Shown in pieces: positions 1-6,418 of a stretch of DNA of 38,520 nt. The notes below the pieces were generated by a model. That model did no database searches. It was not told where the DNA came from and was given only the letters and a program-made list of their open reading frames with translations. Origin of the DNA: Erysipelotrichales bacterium (GTDB lineage Bacteria; Bacillota_I; Bacilli_A; RF39; UBA660); assembly GCA_022508565.1 (NCBI GenBank), contig JAFLUY010000003.1, positions 133,599 through 172,118 of the forward strand, read 5' to 3'. Numbering within the stretch: the stretch's first letter is position 1; each line of letters opens with the position of its first letter. Made by a program: the position numbers and the translations under genes.

Positions 1-1
1 A

Positions 2-1090
2 AGTGAAGTTGAAGCTTATCGTTTAGAAAATTCAAAAGAGGTTGATTTAAACTTTAAAACATTAGATCATATTATTAATTATGTAAAAAACTATGATCGT
101 AGCGAAGGAGAAATAAGAGTAAGATTCTACGATAATTGGGTTTATTCAATAAATATCGCTCAAGAGGATTACTATACATTATTAATTGGACACTCAAGAG
201 AAAAACAAATTGTATATGAGTATCGTCATACATACAGCATAGAATATAATACAGCAAAAGCACGAGAAAATGCAGTTAATAATCTTGATTATAGAATCGA
301 AGAAGGGAAAAAATATATTGATTCTAAAAAACATAATTTATGGCAAGATTTCGTAGAAGACTTATCAGATCCTAATAATGCAAGTTTTTATAATAATGAA
401 ATAGATAATATAATTGAAATTATAAAGCTAATGAATGATCAAAGTGAAGAATCTATAGAAGATGCTTTAGAATTTTTGCTTGATAAGTATTATTTATCAT
501 CTCAAATTACATATAAGGTTGTTGAAACAGTAACAAAATTTTCAAATAATGGTGTCGCATTTGCAAAGCATTATTTAGAATTATTAAAAAAGAACAATGA
601 TCCAGTTGAAGTTACAAGTGGTTTTGAAGATTTAATTGAATATACTAAGAAAATAAATGAAATTATAAATGAAGGAACAGTTGCACCTGAGTTAGTATTT
701 AATGTTTCTGATAGACTATATTATATGCCTATAATATTTGATGAAGGAATTCATGATATATATCTTCTAGAAATTGGAGAAGGGCTATACGAAGGTACAT
801 TGGATGGTAATCTAGTAACTGTTGTTTATGATGATCAATTCTTAGATATCAAAATCATTAATGGAAATCAAACTCATACTTTCAAAACTACTAAAGAAAA
901 TAAACCTTTAAAAGTAGATGAACACATTGATTCTATTGCTACAGGACATAAAGCAATTATATACTTTACTGAGATTAAAGACTTTGATAAAGCTATTGAA
1001 CAAGCTGTATTAAATAATAAGGCAGAATCAAATATCAATGTAAATTATATAGCAAAAGCCTATGGACTTAAAAAGAAAAGAAGTGAATAG
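2..1090 (+). CDS. Hypothetical protein, 5'-truncated
   Basis: The reading frame is open from base 2 to the TAG stop, so the gene starts before the window; 362 codons are visible. An internal ATG at 431 has no Shine-Dalgarno site and is not the likely start. The visible part is acidic and mostly helical in its first 230 residues. A more beta-like stretch follows (around residues 230-320, with motifs such as LYEGTLDGN), and the C-terminus is basic, ending KKKRSE. No signal peptide or membrane segment is seen in this part. I do not recognise the family. The stop codon lies in the loop of its own terminator hairpin. Confidence 0.85.
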   Translation, partial: SEVEAYRLENSKEVDLNFKTLDHIINYVKNYDRSEGEIRVRFYDNWVYSINIAQEDYYTLLIGHSREKQIVYEYRHTYSIEYNTAKARENAVNNLDYRIEEGKKYIDSKKHNLWQDFVEDLSDPNNASFYNNEIDNIIEIIKLMNDQSEESIEDALEFLLDKYYLSSQITYKVVETVTKFSNNGVAFAKHYLELLKKNNDPVEVTSGFEDLIEYTKKINEIINEGTVAPELVFNVSDRLYYMPIIFDEGIHDIYLLEIGEGLYEGTLDGNLVTVVYDDQFLDIKIINGNQTHTFKTTKENKPLKVDEHIDSIATGHKAIIYFTEIKDFDKAIEQAVLNNKAESNINVNYIAKAYGLKKKRSE

Positions 1091-1101
1091 TCACTTCTTT
1101 T
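1076..1101 (+). terminator. Rho-independent terminator overlapping a stop codon
   Basis: An 11-bp perfect stem (AAAAGAAGTGA / TCACTTCTTTT) encloses a four-base loop that contains the TAG stop of the upstream gene. The U-rich part is the 3' arm itself. Confidence 0.85.
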
Positions 1102-1113
1102 ATTATGATTATA

Positions 1114-1142
1114 TTTTGTTATATTTTAATAAATGTTATAAT
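1114..1142 (+). promoter_or_regulatory. Promoter of the D,D-carboxypeptidase gene
   Basis: A TTTTGT -35 box, 17-base spacer and TATAAT -10 box preceded by TGT (extended -10). It lies about 30 bases before the start codon, just after the upstream terminator. The racemase promoter at 2615-2643 has the same design. Confidence 0.7.
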
Positions 1143-1172
1143 TAATAATAAGTAAATGATGAGGGGTAAAGT

Positions 1173-2393
1173 ATGAAAGTATTATCTAAAATATTTATTT
1201 TAATTCTATCGATATTTCCAATAAACATTTTTGCAATTGAGCTTCCAAATTTATACTCAAATAATGTTTTGTTATATGATGTTGAAAACGAAGAAATTTT
1301 ATATGATAAAAATATAGATGAAATAATAAATATAGCTAGTCTTACAAAGATTTTTACAACTATTGTCGCTATTGAAAATATTAACGATTTAAATGAATAT
1401 GTAACTATAAATGATGCTATGTTAAGAGAAGTTCCATACGATGCATCTATAGCCGGTCTAAAAAGTGGAGATAATGTAACATATTTAGATTTGCTATATG
1501 CATCCATACTTCCATCGGGAGCAGATGCTACTATAGCACTAGCCCATGGAATTAGCAATTCCACAGAGAACTTTGTTAAATTAATGAACGAAAAGGCAAC
1601 TTCACTTGGTTTAGAAAATACTCATTTTGAAAATGTCACTGGATATGATGGAGTAAATCATCATAGCACTACAAGAGAAGTGTTAAAGTTTTTGTTATAT
1701 GCATTAGAAAATCCTTTATTTAAAAAAATATATACAACAAGAGATTACGAATTAGCTAATGGACTTAAAGTTTCAGCCACAATAAATTATTATAATAAAT
1801 ATGGATTATATGATACGACACCAATTATTGGAAGTAAAACTGGTTTTACTAGTAAAGCAGGACAATGTATGTCTTCTATTATTAATGTTGTTGATAAAGA
1901 ATTGATATTACTAACATTTGGAGCCCAAAGAACTGACAATAAAAGCGCACATAATTTAGATGATGCCTTCACTATAATTGATTACTTAAATTCAAATTTT
2001 AAGAATAGAGTAATATTTAAAAAAGGCGATACTTTATTAACTATTCCTGTTGAGTATTCTAATATTGATGAATATGAAATAAAAGTACAAGAGGACGTTA
2101 TTGAGTATACAGATGAAATAAAAGCTGAAGAAAGAAAGATTGAATATAAAGGTATAAACTCTTTAGATTATAATTATAAAAAAGGCGATAAATTAGGTAC
2201 AGTAACATATTATTTTAAAGATAAAGTTTATACAGAAGATATCTACTTAAAAGAAGATATTAGCATCGATATAATAAAATATTTATATTTCCACCAAATC
2301 TATGTAACTCCTGTAATAGGAATAATTATATTAGTTTTACTAATTAGAAGAAAACACAAAAAAGAAATTGAAAAGCATGTAATTATTAGTTAA
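1173..2393 (+). CDS. Serine-type D-alanyl-D-alanine carboxypeptidase (peptidase S11, DacF/DacA-like)
   Basis: This enzyme trims the terminal D-Ala from peptidoglycan stem peptides on the outer face of the membrane. The three penicillin-binding motifs are visible in order: SLTK at residues 56-59 (nucleophile Ser56, Lys59), SGAD at 115-118 in the SxN position, and KTG at 222-224. Residues 1-21 look like a signal peptide. A C-terminal hydrophobic segment (about 378-394) followed by RRKHKK suggests a membrane anchor, usual for this family. The length of 406 residues is normal. Start: ATG after GAGGGG. Alanine replaces the usual asparagine of SxN; I recall this variant in Firmicute homologues, so I do not read it as inactivation. 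It has its own promoter at 1114. No terminator follows it before the tRNA. Confidence 0.93.
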   Translation: MKVLSKIFILILSIFPINIFAIELPNLYSNNVLLYDVENEEILYDKNIDEIINIASLTKIFTTIVAIENINDLNEYVTINDAMLREVPYDASIAGLKSGDNVTYLDLLYASILPSGADATIALAHGISNSTENFVKLMNEKATSLGLENTHFENVTGYDGVNHHSTTREVLKFLLYALENPLFKKIYTTRDYELANGLKVSATINYYNKYGLYDTTPIIGSKTGFTSKAGQCMSSIINVVDKELILLTFGAQRTDNKSAHNLDDAFTIIDYLNSNFKNRVIFKKGDTLLTIPVEYSNIDEYEIKVQEDVIEYTDEIKAEERKIEYKGINSLDYNYKKGDKLGTVTYYFKDKVYTEDIYLKEDISIDIIKYLYFHQIYVTPVIGIIILVLLIRRKHKKEIEKHVIIS

Positions 2394-2411
2394 AATAATT
2401 ATATGTATTTT

Positions 2412-2485
2412 GCCGATTTAGTACAGTGGCAGTACAGATGCATGGTAAGCATCAGAGGACAGTTCAATTCTGTCAACCGGCACCA
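2412..2485 (+). tRNA. tRNA-Thr (anticodon GGT), CCA encoded
   Basis: A full cloverleaf can be folded by hand. Acceptor GCCGATT pairs with AACCGGC, with one A5-C68 mismatch. The D stem is GTAC/GTAC, the anticodon stem GATGC/GCATC with loop ATGGTAA, the variable loop four bases, and the T stem GACAG/CTGTC with loop TTCAATT. A73 and CCA follow. The anticodon GGT reads ACC (Thr), and A37 fits a threonine tRNA. The D arm and short variable loop are unusual. The acceptor mismatch would vanish if the 3' arm were AATCGGC, which is exactly the sequence found at 3394-3400 beyond the racemase gene. Confidence 0.85.
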
Positions 2486-2496
2486 TTGGGAAATCT

Positions 2497-2513
2497 GTTC
2501 GAACCATTCGAAC
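2497..2513. repeat. Perfect inverted repeat next to the tRNA-Thr 3' end
   Basis: GTTCGAA, three bases, TTCGAAC. It lies 11 bases after the tRNA CCA and resembles a tRNA T-arm core (GTTCGAA). It may be a protein-binding or recombination arm site, or a decayed tRNA remnant; the sequence does not decide. Confidence 0.6.
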
Positions 2514-2526
2514 TTTAAATATATTT

Positions 2527-2552
2527 TCAGTCTGAAATATGACTGATTTTTT
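2527..2552 (+). terminator. Terminator after tRNA-Thr
   Basis: Stem TCAGTC / GACTGA with an eight-base loop, followed by six T. It would end transcription of the carboxypeptidase gene and the tRNA. Confidence 0.75.
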
Positions 2553-2614
2553 GTTAAATAAAAAATCTCACAGGCAATTCTGATACTTGTGTCAAAATAC
2601 CTAGGGGTTATATA

Positions 2615-2643
2615 TTTTGTCCAAGCAAAATATGTGTTATAAT
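2615..2643 (+). promoter_or_regulatory. Promoter of the racemase gene
   Basis: TTTTGT, 17 bases, TATAAT, with TGT directly before the -10 box (extended -10). About 25 bases before the racemase ATG. Confidence 0.7.
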
Positions 2644-2668
2644 TAAATCAATTAAGCGAGGTTTTATT

Positions 2669-3376
2669 ATGAAAACAATTGGTATTATTGGTGGCATGAG
2701 CTATGAATCAAGCATTCATTATTATGAAAGAATAAATGATCAAGTTAATAAAATTATGGGCGGATTAACATGTGCAAAATTACTGATTTATAATGTTAAT
2801 TTTGAAGAAATAAGAAAGTTAATGCTAGAAAATAAGTGGAGCGAAATTGGTGTCGAGCTTGCAAAAATTGCAAAAACATTAGAAAATGCTGGCGCAGACT
2901 ATATCGTCATAGCAACTAATACTATGCATAAATTAGCTGATTACATTCAAAATCAGATAAGGATACCTTTAATTCATATTGCAGATTGTGTTTCTGATAA
3001 GTGCAAAGAAAATAATACATTTAATGTTGGATTATTAGGGACTAAATATACAATGACGGAAGATTTCCTAGTTAAAAGATTAAAACAAAATGGATTAACT
3101 GTTACTACTCCAAAAGATGAAGACAGTATAAATGAAATAGATAGAATAATATTTGATGAATTATGTAAAGGTGAAATAAAAAATTCTTCAAAAGATTACT
3201 ATATAGATGTTATAAACAATATGATAAAAGAAAATGGTATAAATGGTATTATATTAGGGTGTACAGAAATAGAAATGCTTATAAAACCAGAAGATATTAA
3301 TATTCCTATATTTGATACGACACAATCTCATATTGATTCTATAGTTGGTTATTCCATAGAGAAAGATAATAAATAG
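2669..3376 (+). CDS. Aspartate/glutamate racemase, YgeA type
   Basis: Cofactor-independent amino acid racemase, cytoplasmic, interconverting L- and D-Asp or Glu through two facing active-site residues. The N-terminus IGIIGGMSYESS and the motifs TNTMHK (83-88), LLGTKYTM and ILGCTEIE are diagnostic. The first active-site position is Thr83 instead of the usual Cys, while Cys198 in GCTE is kept. That Thr/Cys pair is the one described for E. coli YgeA, an L-Asp/L-Glu-specific racemase, so this is closer to YgeA than to classical RacD. The length of 235 residues is normal. Start: ATG after GCGAGG. It stands alone between a terminator and a tRNA 3'-end repeat, which suggests a small inserted unit. 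Confidence 0.9.
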   Translation: MKTIGIIGGMSYESSIHYYERINDQVNKIMGGLTCAKLLIYNVNFEEIRKLMLENKWSEIGVELAKIAKTLENAGADYIVIATNTMHKLADYIQNQIRIPLIHIADCVSDKCKENNTFNVGLLGTKYTMTEDFLVKRLKQNGLTVTTPKDEDSINEIDRIIFDELCKGEIKNSSKDYYIDVINNMIKENGINGIILGCTEIEMLIKPEDINIPIFDTTQSHIDSIVGYSIEKDNK

Positions 3377-3392
3377 TTATAGATTACTACGC

Positions 3393-3404
3393 CAATCGGC
3401 ACCA
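3393..3404 (+). repeat. Second copy of a tRNA 3' end (possible displaced attachment-site half)
   Basis: CAATCGGCACCA repeats the 3' end of the tRNA-Thr at 2474-2485 (CAACCGGCACCA) with one difference. This copy, not the one in the tRNA, pairs perfectly with the tRNA's 5' acceptor strand GCCGATT. No T arm precedes it, so it is only a fragment. Confidence 0.55.
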
Positions 3405-3450
3405 GATTAATAAAACAAAGCATTATATAAATCAATAATTCATGTATATA

Positions 3451-3479
3451 TTGTAAAAGAATAAAAGTTATGCTAGAAT
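3451..3479 (+). promoter_or_regulatory. Promoter of the small basic protein gene
   Basis: TTGTAA, 17 bases, TAGAAT, with TGC before the -10 box (extended -10). It lies about 30 bases before the start codon. Confidence 0.7.
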
Positions 3480-3511
3480 AACTTGCAATAAACAAGGAGA
3501 TGAAGGGAAGA

Positions 3512-3763
3512 ATGATTTTAAATTTAAATGTATCAAGAGATCCATCAACAATAAGAAAACAAAGAAAGGTAGCTAATCTTGTAACAAGCCAAAGATTTAT
3601 TAACTTAATAGCACAAAAAGTTGAAAGAGAATTAAGAGAATCGAATGAGGGCCCTTATGTTTATACTCATGATCAAGATAAAGCTATTATGGCTCAATCT
3701 CAACCATCTAAAGTAGCAGCTAAGGGTCTTAGAAGAAGCATCTTTTCAGACAATAGAAGATAA
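3512..3763 (+). CDS. Small basic hypothetical protein
   Basis: An 83-residue soluble protein, rich in Arg, Lys and Gln, with a central QSQPSKVAAK stretch and the basic C-terminus RRSIFSDNRR. There is no signal peptide or membrane segment, and I do not recognise a family. An in-frame ATG at 3500 would add four residues, but it directly abuts the AAGGAG site. The ATG at 3512, preceded by AAGGAG at 12 bases and AAGGGA at 3 bases, is more likely. Its own promoter and a strong terminator make it a single-gene unit. Confidence 0.75.
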   Translation: MILNLNVSRDPSTIRKQRKVANLVTSQRFINLIAQKVERELRESNEGPYVYTHDQDKAIMAQSQPSKVAAKGLRRSIFSDNRR

Positions 3764-3781
3764 TTATTTTATTAAACAAAG

Positions 3782-3809
3782 AACTTGAGTGGTAATACTC
3801 AGGTTTTTA
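3782..3809 (+). terminator. Terminator after the small basic protein gene
   Basis: Stem AACTTGAGT / ACTCAGGTT, nine pairs with one G-U and a six-base loop, followed by four T. Confidence 0.85.
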
Positions 3810-3817
3810 TATTTTTT

Positions 3818-3949
3818 AGTACATATTTTGTTGAGGATAATATAGACGATATAATTGACTACTTAAACTATAGGTAAGAAGTAAGTCGGTTTGTACAAAG
3901 ACACTCTGCATTTGCAAAAAATACATTAAATAAAAAATTAAAGCATTAA
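3818..3949 (+). pseudogene. Possible coding remnant with an internal stop
   Basis: In one frame this stretch reads a protein-like sequence without a start codon (TYFVEDNIDDIIDYLNYR). A TAA at 3875 interrupts it, and it then continues in the same frame (EVSRFVQRHSAFAKN...) to a TAA at 3947. No ATG or ribosome site is present. The composition looks coding rather than random, but no family is recognised and chance cannot be excluded. Apart from this and the flanking terminator and promoter, I see nothing in the 236-base gap. Confidence 0.25.
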
Positions 3950-3953
3950 TTTA

Positions 3954-3982
3954 TTTACAATCACTCAATATGCATTTATAAT
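3954..3982 (+). promoter_or_regulatory. Promoter of the 264-residue unknown
   Basis: TTTACA, 17 bases, TATAAT. It ends 17 bases before the start codon, so the leader is very short. Confidence 0.75.
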
Positions 3983-3999
3983 ATATCGCAGGTGATTAT

Positions 4000-4794
4000 A
4001 TGAATAGATTAATGCTATTTTATATATTGAATAATGTGATAGAAAACTATACTAATGAAGAAGATATAAGTGCTGCAACATTTAAAAAAATAGTTGATAG
4101 TAATACTTTTGAGGAGTACGACGAAGACAAATGCGCTTATACTGAATCACTTATAATGGCTAAAATATTTAGTAAAATTCCTTATTATAAAGTTACTTCT
4201 ACTTTAGCTTTTATAAGTAAAAAATTAGTTAGAAATTGTCAAGCACTTGATAGATATAACATTTTATCAAAAATATGCGTTGGCTGCTTAGAAGACATAA
4301 TGCCTTCAATTAAAAGAAGAGTAGAAACCGAATCAATGGAGCATGTATTAGAATTATGCTACTATTACTATCAAAATGGCAGTTTTGATAATTATAAGAT
4401 AAAAGAGAGATTAATAAAAAATATATGTGATCCAGTATCTCTATTTGGAACATCAGTTGTAGAAAATCTAAACTATTCACAAAATATTTTATTTTCACAG
4501 AAAGAAACTAAAGATAATTTAAGAGATGATATTTCCAAATCAAATGCACATTATACTAGAGATGTAACAGTTGCTTTAAGAGACAAGATAGTAAGATGTT
4601 TTGATATAAATACATTTGAAAAGTTTGCTGAAGATATTAAAGTTTTAATATGTGAAAGTGATATAGAAGATAAGGAACTACTTCTTGAAACAATAAACTC
4701 TATTATTCAAAAATTATATATCTTTTCAATTAGCAAATGGGAAGATCAAGTTGAAGATAATTATCAATTAACCTTAAGCAGTTTTATAGGTTAA
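4000..4794 (+). CDS. Hypothetical helical protein
   Basis: 264 residues, mostly predicted helix, with scattered cysteines (for example RNCQ, KICVGCLED and LELCYYYY) that form no clear metal motif. There is no signal peptide or transmembrane segment, so it is probably cytoplasmic. Start: ATG after GCAGGTGATTAT. It is a single-gene unit with a near-consensus promoter, and its stop codon lies inside its terminator hairpin. I do not recognise the family. Confidence 0.8.
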   Translation: MNRLMLFYILNNVIENYTNEEDISAATFKKIVDSNTFEEYDEDKCAYTESLIMAKIFSKIPYYKVTSTLAFISKKLVRNCQALDRYNILSKICVGCLEDIMPSIKRRVETESMEHVLELCYYYYQNGSFDNYKIKERLIKNICDPVSLFGTSVVENLNYSQNILFSQKETKDNLRDDISKSNAHYTRDVTVALRDKIVRCFDINTFEKFAEDIKVLICESDIEDKELLLETINSIIQKLYIFSISKWEDQVEDNYQLTLSSFIG

Positions 4795-4800
4795 TTTTTT
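4768..4800 (+). terminator. Terminator overlapping the stop codon of the 264-residue unknown
   Basis: Stem TTAACCT / AGGTTAA with a 13-base loop, followed by six T. The TAA stop is part of the 3' arm. Confidence 0.7.
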
Positions 4801-4801
4801 C

Positions 4802-4830
4802 TTGTTCCCAATTTTTATAGATGCTAAAAT
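4802..4830 (+). promoter_or_regulatory. Promoter of the dCMP deaminase gene
   Basis: TTGTTC, 17 bases, TAAAAT, with TGC before the -10 box. It starts right at the end of the preceding terminator. Confidence 0.65.
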
Positions 4831-4857
4831 ATAAGTAGAAAAAGAGAGCTGATAATA

Positions 4858-5418
4858 ATGTTAAGCAAGAGAGAAAATTATTTATCTTGGGATGAATATT
4901 TTATGGGCAATGCCATCTTAGCATCAATGAGAAGTAAAGATCCATCTAACCAAGTTGGAGCATGTATTGTTGATGAAAAAAATCATAAAATTTTATCAAT
5001 TGGTTACAACGGTTTAACTCGTGGTATGAATGATGATGAGTTTGATTGGTTATCAACTGGCGAACAAACAGGAGTAGTAAAAAATATTAAAGATTACTAT
5101 ACTGTTCATGCAGAAAGAAATGCAATATTAAATTTTTATGGAGATTCAAGAAAGCTTGAAGGATCAACACTTTATGTAACTTGGTTTCCTTGCACTGAAT
5201 GTACAAAAGAAGTTATTCAAGTAGGTATAAAGAAATTAGTTTATTTACATATGTACTCAAAATTAGAACTAGTTGAAATAAGTAAATTAATGCTTGAAAA
5301 AGCTGGTGTAGAAATAGTTGAATATAATGGAAAAAGAGAAATAACAAAAGAAGAAGTACAAAGTATTACTGAAGATATTCAAAATATGATTAAAAAGTTT
5401 TCTGAAAATAAAGAATAA
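4858..5418 (+). CDS. comEB: Deoxycytidylate (dCMP) deaminase family protein
   Basis: Zinc-dependent deaminase that converts dCMP to dUMP, feeding thymidylate synthesis in the cytoplasm. The two zinc-binding motifs are clear: HAE at residues 84-86 (His84 ligand, Glu86 proton shuttle) and PCTEC at 111-115 (Cys112, Cys115). The N-terminus WDEYFMGNAILASMRSKDP is typical. The length of 186 residues suits the ComEB/dCMP deaminase family. Start: ATG at 4858 after AGAGAG. The C-terminal 40 residues form a charged helical tail. The gene stands alone and converges on a small unknown gene. A related cytidine-type deaminase cannot be excluded, but the N-terminal signature favours dCMP. Confidence 0.9.
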   Translation: MLSKRENYLSWDEYFMGNAILASMRSKDPSNQVGACIVDEKNHKILSIGYNGLTRGMNDDEFDWLSTGEQTGVVKNIKDYYTVHAERNAILNFYGDSRKLEGSTLYVTWFPCTECTKEVIQVGIKKLVYLHMYSKLELVEISKLMLEKAGVEIVEYNGKREITKEEVQSITEDIQNMIKKFSENKE

Positions 5419-5423
5419 ATGAA

Positions 5424-5711
5424 TTAATCATCATTTTTTTTTATGCTAATAAATTCTATTTTATCAACATTAATAATCATGATTTTGTATCTACTAATTA
5501 GTATGTTATCTACCAATTTAATTTCATCAATTATGGGTACATTATAAATGTTGAATAAAGATAATACATTATTGATATATTCTCTTAAACTACAATTAAG
5601 ATCTATTTTATTATAATAAGAATATGCAAGACCAAAAGAAATCAAATTAGGAATAATATTATACTTTATATAGTATAGATTTACTTCATTAATATTTCTC
5701 CATGTATTCAT
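5424..5711 (-). CDS. Small hypothetical protein
   Basis: 95 residues, rich in Ile, Asn and Tyr, with no clear signal peptide or membrane helix and an acidic end. I do not recognise a family. It is probably real because a consensus ribosome site (AGGAGG, four bases before the ATG at 5711) precedes it. It is divergent from the rubrerythrin gene, with about 140 very AT-rich bases between them, and converges on the dCMP deaminase gene with a five-base gap. Confidence 0.7.
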   Translation of the reverse strand: MNTWRNINEVNLYYIKYNIIPNLISFGLAYSYYNKIDLNCSLREYINNVLSLFNIYNVPIIDEIKLVDNILISRYKIMIINVDKIEFISIKKNDD

Positions 5712-5799
5712 AACGCCTCCTATTACTCATATATAATAAATATATATAAATTACTTTAAATATTAGTGAATTTATATATTTTTATTTAAATAAATATGA

Positions 5800-5833
5800 T
5801 ATACTATAAAAGTAATAGTGATAAATATCACTA
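5800..5833 (+). promoter_or_regulatory. Rubrerythrin promoter with dyad operator
   Basis: An extended -10 box (TGA TATACT, hexamer at 5800-5805) is followed by the dyad TAGTGATA-AA-TATCACTA at 5816-5833, which covers the likely transcript start. No good -35 box is seen. The core GTGA-n6-TCAC has the layout of Rex (and CRP/FNR-family) operators. A lone half-site TAGTGA lies upstream at 5764-5769. Confidence 0.65.
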
Positions 5834-5851
5834 TATAGAAAGGTGAGAAGT

Positions 5852-6391
5852 ATGGATATAAAAGGAACAAAAACAGAACAAAATTTAATGACTGCTTTTG
5901 CTGGTGAATCACAAGCAAGAAATAAATATACTTACTTTGCATCACAAGCAAAAAAAGATGGTTATGAACAAATAGCAGCTATTTTCTTAGAAACTGCTGA
6001 AAACGAAAAAGAACACGCTAAAATGTGGTTCAAAGAATTAAATGGAGGAAAAATTCCTACTACATTAGAAAACTTAAATGCAGCAGCTGATGGTGAAAAC
6101 TACGAATGGACTGACATGTATGATGAATTTGCTAAAACTGCTAGAGAAGAAGGATTTGAAAGAATTGCATTCTTATTTGAAAGTGTTGGAGCAATTGAAA
6201 AAGAACATGAAGAAAGATATCGTAAGCTAATCGAAAATGTTGAAGGCGGACTAGTATTCTCTAAAGATGGAGATAAAATTTGGAAATGTCGTAACTGTGG
6301 ACACATCGTTATTGGAAAAGACGCTCCAGAAGTTTGTCCTGTATGTGCTCATCCACAAGCATATTTCGAAATCAAAGCTGAAAATTATTAG
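5852..6391 (+). CDS. rbr: Rubrerythrin
   Basis: Non-heme di-iron peroxidase that protects anaerobes and microaerophiles by reducing hydrogen peroxide in the cytoplasm. The N-terminal ferritin-like four-helix domain carries the carboxylate motifs ([34 protein letters not shown]). The C-terminal rubredoxin domain has two Cys pairs (CRNCG and CPVCA) that bind one iron. The length of 179 residues is normal. The start is the ATG at 5852 after AAAGGTGAG; an in-frame GTG at 5843 lies inside that ribosome site. A dyad operator at 5816-5833 suggests redox- or oxygen-linked control. Confidence 0.96.
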   Translation: MDIKGTKTEQNLMTAFAGESQARNKYTYFASQAKKDGYEQIAAIFLETAENEKEHAKMWFKELNGGKIPTTLENLNAAADGENYEWTDMYDEFAKTAREEGFERIAFLFESVGAIEKEHEERYRKLIENVEGGLVFSKDGDKIWKCRNCGHIVIGKDAPEVCPVCAHPQAYFEIKAENY

Positions 6392-6396
6392 AATAG

Positions 6397-6418
6397 AAGT
6401 AGGGCAACCTACTTTTTT
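6397..6418 (+). terminator. Terminator between rubrerythrin and the helicase gene
   Basis: Stem AAGTAGG / CCTACTT, GCAA loop, T run. The 3' arm also contains the stop codon (complement of CTA) of the converging helicase gene. Confidence 0.85.

Noticed and set aside
1142-1564. 140-codon minus-strand frame opposite the D,D-carboxypeptidase
   Set aside because: The plus-strand gene has all catalytic motifs; the reverse frame has no ribosome site and no recognisable protein features.
2669-3376. Glutamate racemase MurI for peptidoglycan
   Set aside because: The motifs TNTMHK and GCTE with Thr83 fit YgeA-type enzymes, not the two-Cys MurI pattern.
5418-5442. Possible terminator between the dCMP deaminase gene and the small minus-strand gene
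   Set aside because: Only a five-pair A/T-rich stem can be formed before the T run; too weak to call.
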